Source: a virus
Length of the DNA: 20,143 bases
Virus record (IMG/VR): IMGVR_UViG_3300029911_001887
Span: 1-20,143 of that record
Direction: 5' to 3' (one strand)
The notes under the pieces were generated by a model, which saw only the letters and a list, made by a program, of their open reading frames with translations, searched no databases and was not told where the DNA came from. The translations under genes were made by a program, and so were the position numbers. Position 1 is the first letter of the stretch; each line of letters begins with the position of its first letter. This document shows positions 5,167 to 12,738 of this stretch, in pieces.

Positions 5167-7138
5167 CCGTCAGTCCAACCGCCGCGATGCGGCCGACCCC
5201 AAGGAACCCCACCAGCGGAGCCTCCGGTTCGAGCGGGGCGGCCTCGACCTGGAAACCCGCACGGTCCCGGTCTCTGTGTCCTCCGACACCTCGGAAATCC
5301 TCCGCTACGTGTCCGGGTACGGATACGGATACGAAATTCTGGACCACTCGAGCGGCAAGAGCATCGACCTGTCCCGGTTCAAGGGCGACAACGGCGGCCC
5401 GGCCCTGTTCAATCACAACCGGGACACGATCATCGGCCGGTTCATGCCGAGCATGGTCAAGGACGGTGTTCTCCGGGGAACCCTACGCTTCGCCAAGAAC
5501 CCGGACGGCGAGCGGGCCATGGCTGATGTGGCTGACGGGATCCTCACGGACACCTCCATCAACTATGACTACGACTCGGACGACGTGGTCCAGGTGACCC
5601 CGGACGACAAGCGGGACTATCCCACCTACCGAATCATGCTCTGGGCCCTCAACGAGATTTCCCTTGTCACCGTCCCGGCAGACCCCGTTGTGGGTGTGGG
5701 CCGGAACCATCAATCCACCACCCCCCCGGCCGTCCCGGCCGGCACCACGAGAGAGGAGGGTCTCATGACCCCCGAAGAGATCGCGGCTGCCCTGAAGGCG
5801 GCCCAGGAACTGCGCACCTCCATCCCCGGCCTCATGACCGCCGAGCGCGCCGCCGAGCGCACCGCTGTCATCCAACTCCGCAACCTGGCGGTGCGCTACG
5901 GCATCGGCAAGGAGGTCGATGAATTCCTGACCTCCGCCCAGACCGTGGACCAGGTCAAGGAGCGGGTGTTCGCTCTGCTGCAGGAGCGCGGCCCCCAGGC
6001 CATGCCGCCCCCGAAGGCCACCTCCGAGGACCTGGGCCTCACCGAGGACGAGCAGAAGCGGTTCTCCGTGGGCCGCGCCATCCGCGCCCTGGTCAGCCGG
6101 GACTTCTCCAAGGCGGGGTTCGAGGTGGAAGTCTCCAAGGCCATGTCCCAGCGGCTCAATAAGGACACCCCGGGCTTCTTCGTTCCCAACGATTTCAAGG
6201 TCCGCAACCAGCGCGTGACCACTGCCAACGTCCTGCAGACCATCGTTCCGGCCCAGGGCGGCGCCGCGGTGTTCACCGAATACGCCGGCTGGCTGCAGCT
6301 CCTCCGCAACCGCACCCGGGTGTTCCAGATGGGCGCCCAGTTGTTCGCCGGCCTCCGGTCGAACTACTCCTTCGTCCGCCAGACCGCCGCGGCCCAGACC
6401 TACTGGATCTCGGAAAACTCCGGCGCGGATGTGACCGACAGCACCATCGCCATCCAGAACGTGACCATGAAGCCCCACATCCTCAAGGGCATGCTCAGTT
6501 TCACCGCGGAGCAGCTGGCCCAGGCCGAGGAGATGTTCGACGCCCTGTGCAACCAGGAACTGCTGAAGGTTCACTCGATCGAGATTGACCGCGTGGCCCT
6601 GAACGGTTCCGGCGCCTCCGGGCAGCCCACCGGCGTCCTGAACCAGGCGGGCATCGGTGCCGTGGCCATGGGCACCAACGGCCTGAGCCTCGCCACCCTG
6701 GGCGTCCAGCCCTTCATCGACCTGGAAACCGCCGTGGCCACGGCCAACGCGGACCTGGGCAACCTGGCCTACCTGACCGATGTGGCCATCCGGGGTGAGT
6801 GCAAGAAGACCCTGGAGTTCATCGGCGTCAACGGTTCCAACCGAATCTGGCAGAACACCGACCAGAAGGACGGCTCCGGCACCGTGAACGGCTACTATGC
6901 CGCGGCCACCAACAACCTTCCGAACAACCTGGTCAAGGGCACCTCCAACAACTGCCGGGCGACCATCTTCGCCAACTGGGCGGACCTCTACATCGGCGAG
7001 TGGGGCGGCGGCCTGGAACTGGTGATCGACCCGTACACTCTGGCCGGCCAGGACATCACCCGCGTCATCAGCCGCCAGCTGATCGACGTGGCCCTGGGCC
7101 ACCCCGGGTCCTTCTCCGCGATCAAGGACCTGCTGTAA
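5159..7138 (+). CDS. Prohead protease-major capsid protein fusion (HK97 fold)
   Basis: This 659-residue protein joins two head proteins. Residues about 20-185 are an HK97-type prohead protease (S78-like). His86 in LFNHNRD and Ser133 in TDTSINY are the expected catalytic residues. Residues about 200-300 form a helical, scaffold-like region. Residues about 300-659 are the HK97-fold major capsid protein, with a TTANVLQTIVPAQGGAAVF strand region and a long C-terminal domain ending RVISRQLIDVALGHPGSFSAIKDLL-like. The protease would release the capsid by self-cleavage during head maturation. The ATG at 5159 has AGGAGG 5 bases upstream; the in-frame ATG at 5102 lies inside the portal gene and lacks such a site. 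A second strong start lies inside the gene at Met203. Confidence 0.93.
   Translation: MANRQSNRRDAADPKEPHQRSLRFERGGLDLETRTVPVSVSSDTSEILRYVSGYGYGYEILDHSSGKSIDLSRFKGDNGGPALFNHNRDTIIGRFMPSMVKDGVLRGTLRFAKNPDGERAMADVADGILTDTSINYDYDSDDVVQVTPDDKRDYPTYRIMLWALNEISLVTVPADPVVGVGRNHQSTTPPAVPAGTTREEGLMTPEEIAAALKAAQELRTSIPGLMTAERAAERTAVIQLRNLAVRYGIGKEVDEFLTSAQTVDQVKERVFALLQERGPQAMPPPKATSEDLGLTEDEQKRFSVGRAIRALVSRDFSKAGFEVEVSKAMSQRLNKDTPGFFVPNDFKVRNQRVTTANVLQTIVPAQGGAAVFTEYAGWLQLLRNRTRVFQMGAQLFAGLRSNYSFVRQTAAAQTYWISENSGADVTDSTIAIQNVTMKPHILKGMLSFTAEQLAQAEEMFDALCNQELLKVHSIEIDRVALNGSGASGQPTGVLNQAGIGAVAMGTNGLSLATLGVQPFIDLETAVATANADLGNLAYLTDVAIRGECKKTLEFIGVNGSNRIWQNTDQKDGSGTVNGYYAAATNNLPNNLVKGTSNNCRATIFANWADLYIGEWGGGLELVIDPYTLAGQDITRVISRQLIDVALGHPGSFSAIKDLL
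5754..5767 (+). promoter_or_regulatory. Internal ribosome-binding site and in-frame start for free capsid protein
   Basis: AGGAGGG (5754-5760) is followed after TCTC by ATG at 5765, in frame with the fusion gene (Met203). It is one of the strongest Shine-Dalgarno sites in the window. It falls exactly in the Pro-rich linker between protease and capsid domains. Initiation here would give a 457-residue capsid precursor that includes the scaffold-like helix region but lacks the protease. Confidence 0.65.
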
Positions 7139-7145
7139 GCCAACC

Positions 7146-7169
7146 GGGGCGGGGCTTCGGCTCCGCCCC
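7146..7169 (+). other. 10-bp GC hairpin with TTCG tetraloop after the capsid gene
   Basis: GGGGCGGGGC-TTCG-GCTCCGCCCC forms ten pairs, one of them G-T, closed by a highly stable TTCG tetraloop. It starts 7 bases after the capsid stop. There is no immediate T-run; ATTTTT comes only about 20 bases later. It is therefore more likely an mRNA-stabilising or attenuating hairpin than a full terminator, in line with the need for abundant capsid message. Confidence 0.6.
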
Positions 7170-7209
7170 ATTCCTCCCTTCCTGACCCTTCCATTTTTCT
7201 GAGGACACC

Positions 7210-7389
7210 ATGCAAATCCGGAACATCTTCGGCACCATGCTCCCGCCCGCGCCCGGCGAGACCGAGCCCGTGGAACTCAAGTGTGGCTCCATCGTCACCC
7301 TGGACGACGCCACGGCCCAGGGCCTGGTGGACGCCGGCCGGGCTGAGGTCTATCCCGCCCAGGCTCCCGCCGCCCCCCCGGCCAAGTAA
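7210..7389 (+). CDS. Small Pro/Ala-tailed structural-operon protein
   Basis: This 59-residue protein lies between the capsid and head-tail connector genes. The ATG has CTGAGGA upstream and the stop is 3 bases before the next gene. A short beta/helix core (about residues 20-48, with IVTLDDATAQGLVDAGRAEV) is followed by a Pro/Ala-rich tail. The core pattern, a strand, then a helix with an AAQ/TAQ-x-L step, then a Gly and a final strand, resembles that of the 80-residue protein at 8093-8335. The function is unknown. Its position matches the small proteins often found between capsid and connector in lambda-like phages. Confidence 0.72.
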   Translation: MQIRNIFGTMLPPAPGETEPVELKCGSIVTLDDATAQGLVDAGRAEVYPAQAPAAPPAK

Positions 7390-7392
7390 CTC

Positions 7393-7683
7393 ATGAACCC
7401 CTCCCAGGACATCCGCGCCATGCTGGTCGACTTCGGCCAGTCAGTAACGTTGACCGGCGGCGCGGTCGTCCTGGGGATCCCGGGCATGGCCTCCATTCAG
7501 GACTCCCTGGGCGGCGAGGCCATCGTTTCCGGCCGGACCCGCACCCTGAAGTTCTGCGCGGCGGATGTGCCGGCCTTGGCCGAGGGCAACACCCTCACCT
7601 GGGGCGGCACTCTCTGGCGCATCAATTCCACCCACTACCTCGCTGAGGGATTCGTCCTTCAGGTGTTCCTGGGGGCGCCTTGA
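7393..7683 (+). CDS. Head-tail attachment protein, lambda FII-like
   Basis: This 96-residue, mostly beta protein occupies the position of lambda gpFII between capsid and minor tail protein U. The pattern (FGQSVTLTGG near residues 14-23, then VSGRTRTLKFCAADVPALAEGNTL, then GTLWRI) matches phage attachment proteins. In these a short loop precedes a strand that reads 'nominal value is allowed only after this step'. FII-like proteins sit at the head-tail joint and form the surface to which the finished tail binds. The ribosome-binding site is weak and the gene begins 3 bases after the upstream stop, so coupling is likely. The stop overlaps the next TTG start by 4 bases. Confidence 0.72.
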   Translation: MNPSQDIRAMLVDFGQSVTLTGGAVVLGIPGMASIQDSLGGEAIVSGRTRTLKFCAADVPALAEGNTLTWGGTLWRINSTHYLAEGFVLQVFLGAP

Positions 7684-8096
7684 GCAGCATCCAGTTCCAG
7701 ATCCGCGCCGCGGCCGCCCCGCTTCTGCTGGCGGCCACCGGCCTCACCAACCTGTTCAAGTCTCCCCGGCGCAACCTGGGCACGGCTGAACTCCCGGCCC
7801 TGTGCCTGTTCTCCCACGGGGACAAGCCCTTGAACATGGACGATGACCAGACCCAGCCGCACGAACGGGTCTACACCCTGCGCGTGGAGATCCGGGTGGC
7901 GAACCGCCCGGAGGATGACGCCACGGACCCCATGGCCATCCAGGTGCGCCGGGCCATGCTCGCCGACGACACCCTGGGCGGCCTGGTCCGCCGGATCGTC
8001 TGGATCGACCAGCAGTGGGACGGATCCGAGGACGACAACCCTCTGGCCGGGACCGCCCTGGACTTCAACTGCCACTACCTCTGGAGGCCCGAATGA
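7680..8096 (+). CDS. Minor tail protein U-like tail terminator
   Basis: This is a 138-residue protein, close to lambda gpU (about 130 residues) in length and gene order. gpU-type proteins cap the tail tube, stop its growth and contribute to the joint with the head. The N-terminus is an amphipathic helix (about residues 1-30), followed by beta strands (AELPALCLFSHGDK, then ERVYTLRVEIRVANR) and a helix with MAIQVRRAMLADD. This matches the U/tail-terminator pattern. The start is TTG, coupled by a TTGA overlap to the previous gene, with GGGGG upstream. The next gene begins at an ATGA overlap. The assignment rests on pattern and order. Confidence 0.75.
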   Translation: MSSIQFQIRAAAAPLLLAATGLTNLFKSPRRNLGTAELPALCLFSHGDKPLNMDDDQTQPHERVYTLRVEIRVANRPEDDATDPMAIQVRRAMLADDTLGGLVRRIVWIDQQWDGSEDDNPLAGTALDFNCHYLWRPE

Positions 8097-8335
8097 AGGC
8101 GACCAGCACCACCTGCAATGCGGTCTTCCCGGACCTCGGCCTGTCCCTCCCCGCCGGCATCCCCACGGAAATCCCCGACAGCGCCGCCGCCCAGGTCCTC
8201 GCCGTCCCGGGTGTGGTGGTCGAAGCCACCGAACCGGCCCCTGCTCCTGATCCCCCGGCGCCAGTCGCCGAGACCCCCACCCCTGACACCCCGGCAGCCG
8301 CCCCTAAGGCCCCCGCCGCCCCTGAGGAGAAATAA
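8093..8335 (+). CDS. Small protein with Pro/Ala-rich C-terminal tail
   Basis: This is an 80-residue protein with no recognised family. Residues about 1-45 form a compact domain (VFPDLGLSLPAGIPTEIPDS, then AAQVLAVPGVVVEA). The last 35 residues are a low-complexity Pro/Ala stretch with Glu, Thr and Lys. The ATG overlaps the previous stop (ATGA) and has GGAGG upstream; an in-frame ATG at 8015 lies inside the previous gene and is rejected. It stands directly before the tail tube gene. The same fold pattern and same style of tail appear in the protein at 7210-7389, so the two may be distant paralogues. Confidence 0.72.
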   Translation: MKATSTTCNAVFPDLGLSLPAGIPTEIPDSAAAQVLAVPGVVVEATEPAPAPDPPAPVAETPTPDTPAAAPKAPAAPEEK

Positions 8336-8337
8336 CC

Positions 8338-9288
8338 ATGGGCACCAACTTCGGCGGCATGGCTGCCGCAAACGCCAACTGGTTCCGGCCCGGAGCCGGG
8401 AAGCTGTTCATCCTGCCCTATCCCAACCCCAGCCAAGAGGTGGGTAAGGTCACCGTCACCGTTCCTGGCACCACCTTCGTCCAAGGCGCCCTCTGCACCT
8501 TCGCCGGTGGTGGATCCAGCGTCATCCGGCAGGCCCAGGGCTTCGCCAACGTGGCCGGGGGCATCATCACCAGTATCACCATCACCGACCCGGGCGCGGG
8601 CTACACCACGGTTCCTACCTGCACGGCCGCCGGGGGCACCGGCGCGACCCTGACCCCGGCCCTGGGCCTCGCCACCGGGCCCCTGATCTGGCTGGCGCCC
8701 CCGGCATCCCCGGCGTTCAGCGACTACCAGGCCGGATGGCTCCAGCGGCTCTACCTGGATCCCACCAGCTGCCAGACCCTGAACCCGCTCATCACACCCT
8801 GGGGCTTCCTCACGGCGGACGGGCTCAAGGTCAAATTCGACCAGGAAGACCTGAAGGTCAACCCGAACGATGGCCCCGAGTTCATCCTGGCCGCCCAGGA
8901 CCTGCTGGTCTCCGGCGAGTTCACCTTCCTGGACGTGAACATTGACCACTTGGTGGATGGTCTGTCCACCCCGGCCGGGAACATCACCGTCATCGCGGGA
9001 AGCGCGGGCAAGGCGGGCCGGACCAGGATCGGGATGGGATCCGAGCGGGCCCTGAACAAGTACCTCCTTATCTACCGGCAGCCCAGCACCGTCTACCCGG
9101 GCGATTTCGACCACCTGGTGATCCCCCGGGCGACCATCAATATCAGCGCGGAGATGGCATTCAGCAAGAGCAAGGCTGTGGACCTGAAGGTCTCCTTCAG
9201 TGCTCAGCCGGAAACCAGCCTCACCAGCCCGTTCAACGGCGAGTACTGCACCTCGCTGTGGGACATGGCCACCGCGCCGCGGCAGTAA
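8338..9288 (+). CDS. Major tail tube protein with inserted beta domain
   Basis: This 316-residue protein is called as the tail tube subunit. It follows the U-like gene and precedes the G/T chaperones, the lambda V position, and has a strong GAGGAG before the ATG. Residues about 1-37 and 113-316 look like one tube domain, with strands such as GLKVKFDQEDLKVNPN and FSKSKAVDLKVSFSAQPE. Between them (about 38-112) lies a segment of a different style, with SITITDPGAGYTTVPTCTAA then GGTGATLTPAL. This is the GxGYT...PT...GGxGTGA motif seen in surface beta repeats of phage and adhesin proteins. Such a domain would decorate the outside of the tail tube. The functional call is by context. Confidence 0.78.
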   Translation: MGTNFGGMAAANANWFRPGAGKLFILPYPNPSQEVGKVTVTVPGTTFVQGALCTFAGGGSSVIRQAQGFANVAGGIITSITITDPGAGYTTVPTCTAAGGTGATLTPALGLATGPLIWLAPPASPAFSDYQAGWLQRLYLDPTSCQTLNPLITPWGFLTADGLKVKFDQEDLKVNPNDGPEFILAAQDLLVSGEFTFLDVNIDHLVDGLSTPAGNITVIAGSAGKAGRTRIGMGSERALNKYLLIYRQPSTVYPGDFDHLVIPRATINISAEMAFSKSKAVDLKVSFSAQPETSLTSPFNGEYCTSLWDMATAPRQ

Positions 9289-9298
9289 GGGAGAGACG

Positions 9299-9712
9299 AT
9301 GCAGAGCACCCGCAGGTTTGAAATGGGGCTCCCGCTGTTCGGCGGGCTTGACCTGGGCCTCATCATGGGCGCCCAGGTCAAGCTCAAGAGCGGCGATTTC
9401 CAGGGCCTCTCAGCCATGGTGGAGACGCTGGGGAAGGCCGGGGCCCTCCACACCATCCGGAAGCTGGCCGCCATCTGGACGGCCTCCAAGATCGAGTTGA
9501 AGGAGGCGGAATCGAACCCGGCGATCATGGCCGAGTTGGAGGACCGGGCAGCTGCTGCGCCGTTCGCGGAATCCTTCAAGGCCGCCATGGATTTTCAATC
9601 AGCTCTGTGGGAACGGCTGGGAGTTACCCCCGACTCTTCGGACGCCACAGGGGGCAAGAAGACCAAGGGGAAACAGGCCCAGGACTCGGCCGCTTCCCCC
9701 TCCGGCGCCTGA
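9299..9712 (+). CDS. Tail assembly chaperone, lambda G-like
   Basis: This 137-residue, largely helical protein sits between tail tube and tape measure, where nearly all siphoviruses encode the tail assembly chaperone. It binds the tape measure protein and recruits tube subunits. The fold is one short beta/loop N-terminus (RRFEMGLPLFGGLDLG), then helices about residues 30-100, then a low-complexity Lys/Gln/Ser tail (about 115-137). The ATG at 9299 has GGGAGA upstream; an earlier in-frame ATG at 9200 lies inside the tube gene and is rejected. The end of the gene overlaps a -1 frame ORF, giving the usual G and G-T pair. Confidence 0.82.
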   Translation: MQSTRRFEMGLPLFGGLDLGLIMGAQVKLKSGDFQGLSAMVETLGKAGALHTIRKLAAIWTASKIELKEAESNPAIMAELEDRAAAAPFAESFKAAMDFQSALWERLGVTPDSSDATGGKKTKGKQAQDSAASPSGA

Positions 9713-9906
9713 TCGCATCGAAGGTGGGGGGCTGGGAGCAGGCGGCCCGGCTCCCCATCATCGACGCCCTGGCCATCGCGGACCGTGACCTTCGGGAGCA
9801 GGCCCGGGAAGCCCTTCGGCATGCCCAGGTCTGCTGGCACAGCGCCCTCCCGATCTACGCCAACGGCGGCACACCACCGGACCCACCCGAACTGACCGAA
9901 GACTGA
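9607..9906 (+). CDS. T domain ORF, expressed as G-T fusion by -1 frameshift
   Basis: This ORF lies in the -1 frame relative to the G-like gene and overlaps its last 35 codons. It has no convincing start of its own: the ATG at 9607 is inside the G-coding helix region and has no ribosome-binding site. It is therefore expected only as a G-T fusion of about 202 residues. The T-specific part runs from near 9673 to the stop at 9904-9906. It is helical (WEQAARLPIIDALAIADRD, then REQAREALRHAQVCWH) with a Pro-rich acidic end. In lambda the T domain binds the tube protein while G binds the tape measure. The tape measure gene follows 13 bases later. Confidence 0.75.
   Translation: MGTAGSYPRLFGRHRGQEDQGETGPGLGRFPLRRLIASKVGGWEQAARLPIIDALAIADRDLREQAREALRHAQVCWHSALPIYANGGTPPDPPELTED
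9667..9673 (+). promoter_or_regulatory. Candidate -1 frameshift slippery site GGGGAAA
   Basis: In the zero frame the codons are GGG AAA, preceded by G. After a one-base backward slip the P-site codon re-pairs perfectly (GGG to GGG). The A-site codon AAA moves to GAA, a first-position mismatch. This is a weaker match to X-XXY-YYZ than the lambda site but the best in the overlap between the two reading frames (9607-9712). Confidence 0.55.
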
Positions 9907-9919
9907 ATGAGGACGCGCC

Positions 9920-12256
9920 ATGGCCAATGAGATGAAGATCACCATCACCGGAGATGCTTCATCGGCCATGGCGGTCCTCGATCAGTTCCAGGCCAAGATG
10001 TTCGCCTCTGTGGACGAGATGACTGGAGGTTTCGGGAAGCTGGCCGCCGGCATCGGCGGGGTGGCCGGGATCGCCGGGGCCCTGGCCGGGAAGGTCATGG
10101 AGGGGTTCAAGGCCGTTGGGGAGTTCGCCCCGGAAGCCAGCGCCCAAGTCAACGAACTTGCCAGGACGTTCGAGGGGCTCCAGTTCCAGACCGGTGAGGG
10201 ACTGCATAACCTGAACGTGTTCGACGCCACCATGAAGCTCACGGGCGGCACCATCGAGCAGTTGAGCGGGTGGCTCACCGGCGTCACCCGGGCCATGAAG
10301 TCAAATTCCGAGGTGTTCATCGCCAACGGCGTGGCCGCCTCCCAGGCCGCGCTCATGCACATGCAACCGATCGAGGTGATGCGGGGCGCCCTGGCGGTGA
10401 TCGAGGGCGAGACCGACCAGACCAAAAGGCTGATCCTGGCCCAGGAGATGCTGGGCCGCGGGGCCATCGAGGAGCTGCCCCAGATGCGGCGGTTCTTCGA
10501 GAACATCGGTGAAGGCACGGAAGCCCTGGAAAAATATGGCATAGCGATTGATGACAGTGGCATTGAGCGCATGAAGCGGATGGAGAAGGAAGCCGGTCTG
10601 CTCAACATCCAGATGGATGCGCTGAAGCGGGGGGTTGCGGAGAACTACGAGCCCTGGGACAAGTTCTTCGCGATGATGAACAGCAACCTGCTGAAATTCG
10701 CATCGTATGCGCTCCAGGCCGTCAATGGCGCGGGGTCTGTGCTCAAGTTCATTATGGACCCGACTGAAGCCATCAACGAGATGATGGCAAAAGAAGGTGC
10801 TGGAATTCTCGCCAAATCCCCCGAGGGCCAGCGTGAGCAAATGCGCGGCGTTGGTCATGCCGGTGATGGCCAACACGCCCAGACCAAAGAGGAAATTGAA
10901 GCGGCAAAGGCCGCCGCAAAGAAGGCCCAGGAGGAATCCAGGAAGGCAGCCGCCGCCGCGGCCCGGGAGAAGAAGGAGGACCTGGAGGTGAACAACAACC
11001 TCCAGGAGCAGACCAACCGCCTCAATGCGGAGGACATCAAGACCATCGGCGCCAGCACCATCGCCTTGAAGAAGGAGCGGGATGAGAAGGAGGCCCTGGC
11101 CAAGCTGAACGAGGAATATCATAAGATCGACCTGGAACTGGCCAAGTCCCCCACGGCGGCGAACCAGGCGCAGGCCCAGGAAGCGAACATCGCTGCGCAC
11201 AAGGCCTACATGGACCGGATGCTGCAGATCAAGCGGGAATCCGATGCCGCCCAGCTGGCTGAGGATGCCGCCACCAAGGACGCCTTGGATGCCGCGAACA
11301 AGAAGGCCCTCGAGGACCTCCGGAAGTCCCTGGCCCAGCAGAGTGAGATCCAGGGCAAGATGACCCGGGGTGAGATCGAGGAAAAGCTCAAGGCCGAAAC
11401 CGCCAAGGGTGGACCGCAGGCCCACGCTGCGCTGCAGTACATGGTTGAAGCGCACTGGAACGGTACGGCCGCCGGTGGGGCCCTGGCCGGGATGCATGAC
11501 TTCGTGGCTCAGGGCGACAACCTGTTCAACTCGTTCCGGTCCACCACCCTACAGGCCATGACGGGTATCCAGGATGGCGTGGCCCACAGCATCGAGGGCA
11601 TCCTGGAGCACACCGAGTCGGGCGCCCAGGCCATGAAGGCGTTTGGCAAGAGCGTTGAGACCTCCGTCATTGGGGCCCTGGCCAAGATGGCCGCCCAGTA
11701 CCTGATGACGGCCGCCGCCGGCGCCGCGTTCAGCACGGCATCCATGGCCGGCGCAATGCTCCAGGAAACCGCCGCCGAATCCCTGGCCACCGCTGAGATC
11801 TGGGCCGCATGGGCTCCCCTTTCTCTGGTGGGCGGCGAGGCCGCGGCGCTGGCGGAGATCGCGATCATGACCGGAAGCATTGCGGCCGCCTCCAAGGTGG
11901 CCTCCGGCACCGGCGGGAAGTTCGCGACGGGCGGCCTGATCGACACCCCCACTCTGGCCCTGATGGGCGAGGCGGGCCCGGAGCTCGTGGCGCCGGAACA
12001 TGACTTCAAGGACTGGGCCAACGCCCATCAAAACCTGGGCTACAACCTCGCCAGCCATGCGAATCAGGTTTCCCGCCTCGGTGCCCAGGCCGGTAGCTAT
12101 GGCCGCGCTGGACTGGCGCAGAACGGCGGCGCGATGCCGTCCCATGTCGCGATCGACGCTCGAGGCGCGATCTTCGCCAGCACCACCGAAGGTCAGCGCG
12201 CCATCGACAAGATGGTCAACAGCAGCAATCAGCGGATCGGGAGGGCCACCGGATGA
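9920..12256 (+). CDS. Tail tape measure protein
   Basis: This 778-residue protein is stretched inside the tail tube, sets tail length and is later ejected. The evidence starts with its position after the G-T chaperone. A hydrophobic Gly/Ala segment lies near the N-terminus (about residues 38-58). A long charged coiled coil follows (about 315-500; AAKAAAKKAQEESRKAAAAA). A hydrophobic region lies at about 585-665. The C-terminal motif FATGGLIDTPTLALMGEAG then PELVAPE (about 668-694) is highly typical of tape measures. By the usual scaling of about 0.15 nm per residue the tail would be near 115 nm; this is an estimate. The ATG has GAGGA upstream. Its stop overlaps the next gene by 4 bases. Confidence 0.92.
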   Translation: MANEMKITITGDASSAMAVLDQFQAKMFASVDEMTGGFGKLAAGIGGVAGIAGALAGKVMEGFKAVGEFAPEASAQVNELARTFEGLQFQTGEGLHNLNVFDATMKLTGGTIEQLSGWLTGVTRAMKSNSEVFIANGVAASQAALMHMQPIEVMRGALAVIEGETDQTKRLILAQEMLGRGAIEELPQMRRFFENIGEGTEALEKYGIAIDDSGIERMKRMEKEAGLLNIQMDALKRGVAENYEPWDKFFAMMNSNLLKFASYALQAVNGAGSVLKFIMDPTEAINEMMAKEGAGILAKSPEGQREQMRGVGHAGDGQHAQTKEEIEAAKAAAKKAQEESRKAAAAAAREKKEDLEVNNNLQEQTNRLNAEDIKTIGASTIALKKERDEKEALAKLNEEYHKIDLELAKSPTAANQAQAQEANIAAHKAYMDRMLQIKRESDAAQLAEDAATKDALDAANKKALEDLRKSLAQQSEIQGKMTRGEIEEKLKAETAKGGPQAHAALQYMVEAHWNGTAAGGALAGMHDFVAQGDNLFNSFRSTTLQAMTGIQDGVAHSIEGILEHTESGAQAMKAFGKSVETSVIGALAKMAAQYLMTAAAGAAFSTASMAGAMLQETAAESLATAEIWAAWAPLSLVGGEAAALAEIAIMTGSIAAASKVASGTGGKFATGGLIDTPTLALMGEAGPELVAPEHDFKDWANAHQNLGYNLASHANQVSRLGAQAGSYGRAGLAQNGGAMPSHVAIDARGAIFASTTEGQRAIDKMVNSSNQRIGRATG

Positions 12257-12738
12257 CCTTTATCAAGCCGGGCACCCCCCGCATCGCACTCTTGAACATC
12301 AACCGAAGCTGGGCCGGAGGCTATGCCTCGGTCAACTACCTGCCTTCTCCCAACGCGGAAGACGGGGTCAGCTTCGAGTGGATTGAGAAGCGGGTGACCG
12401 TGCCGCTCATTGACGGATCCGAGGCGACCCGCCGGCTTGGGTGGATCCCCGAACTGGTTTTGAAATGGTCGGTATACAACGATTTGATGTCAATGAATGG
12501 CTATCAGATCGGTTCTGCCAATGGATGCCAGCTGGATTTTCCGTCCCTGCTGGCCCTGCTGGATAACCCGGTCGGGTCGCTATTTGTAAGCCCTGGACCG
12601 ACCTACGGCGGGTTCATTGCCGAGACGGTAACCATCGGCGCCATGGGTATCAAGAAGGGCCTGCCCGTCGCCAAGGACGTGGCGATCACGTTCCGGGCCG
12701 GAACAATCTATTCCCGCAAAGTTCTGGGGGCCTTCTGA
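12253..12738 (+). CDS. Distal tail / minor tail protein candidate
   Basis: This 161-residue, mainly beta protein lies between the tape measure and the giant hub protein, the place of distal tail (Dit) or lambda M-like minor tail proteins. These form the ring joining tail tube to tip. No family motif is certain. Visible strands include FEWIEKRVTVPLIDGSEATR, LGWIPELVLKWSVYND and a C-terminal AKDVAITFRAGTIYSRKVLG. The ATG overlaps the tape measure stop (ATGA) with GGGAGG upstream, and the next gene overlaps its stop by one base, so it is tightly coupled to both. Lambda has several genes here (M, L, K, I); this phage has one, so it may combine roles. Confidence 0.65.
   Translation: MTFIKPGTPRIALLNINRSWAGGYASVNYLPSPNAEDGVSFEWIEKRVTVPLIDGSEATRRLGWIPELVLKWSVYNDLMSMNGYQIGSANGCQLDFPSLLALLDNPVGSLFVSPGPTYGGFIAETVTIGAMGIKKGLPVAKDVAITFRAGTIYSRKVLGAF

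Noticed and set aside
5483-7171. Long leftward ORF of 562 residues
   Set aside because: It lies wholly antisense to the protease-capsid gene. Its Gly/Val/His/Asp-rich composition is typical of the reverse complement of G+C-rich code, and it has no recognisable domain.
8065-9588. Leftward ORF of 507 residues
   Set aside because: It is antisense to the small Pro/Ala-tailed gene, the tail tube gene and the G-like gene, which have coupled starts and recognisable context. Its composition is that of a shadow frame.
10301-11497. Leftward ORF of 398 residues
   Set aside because: It is antisense to the tape measure gene, low in complexity (Gly/Leu-rich) and has no start signal or motif.
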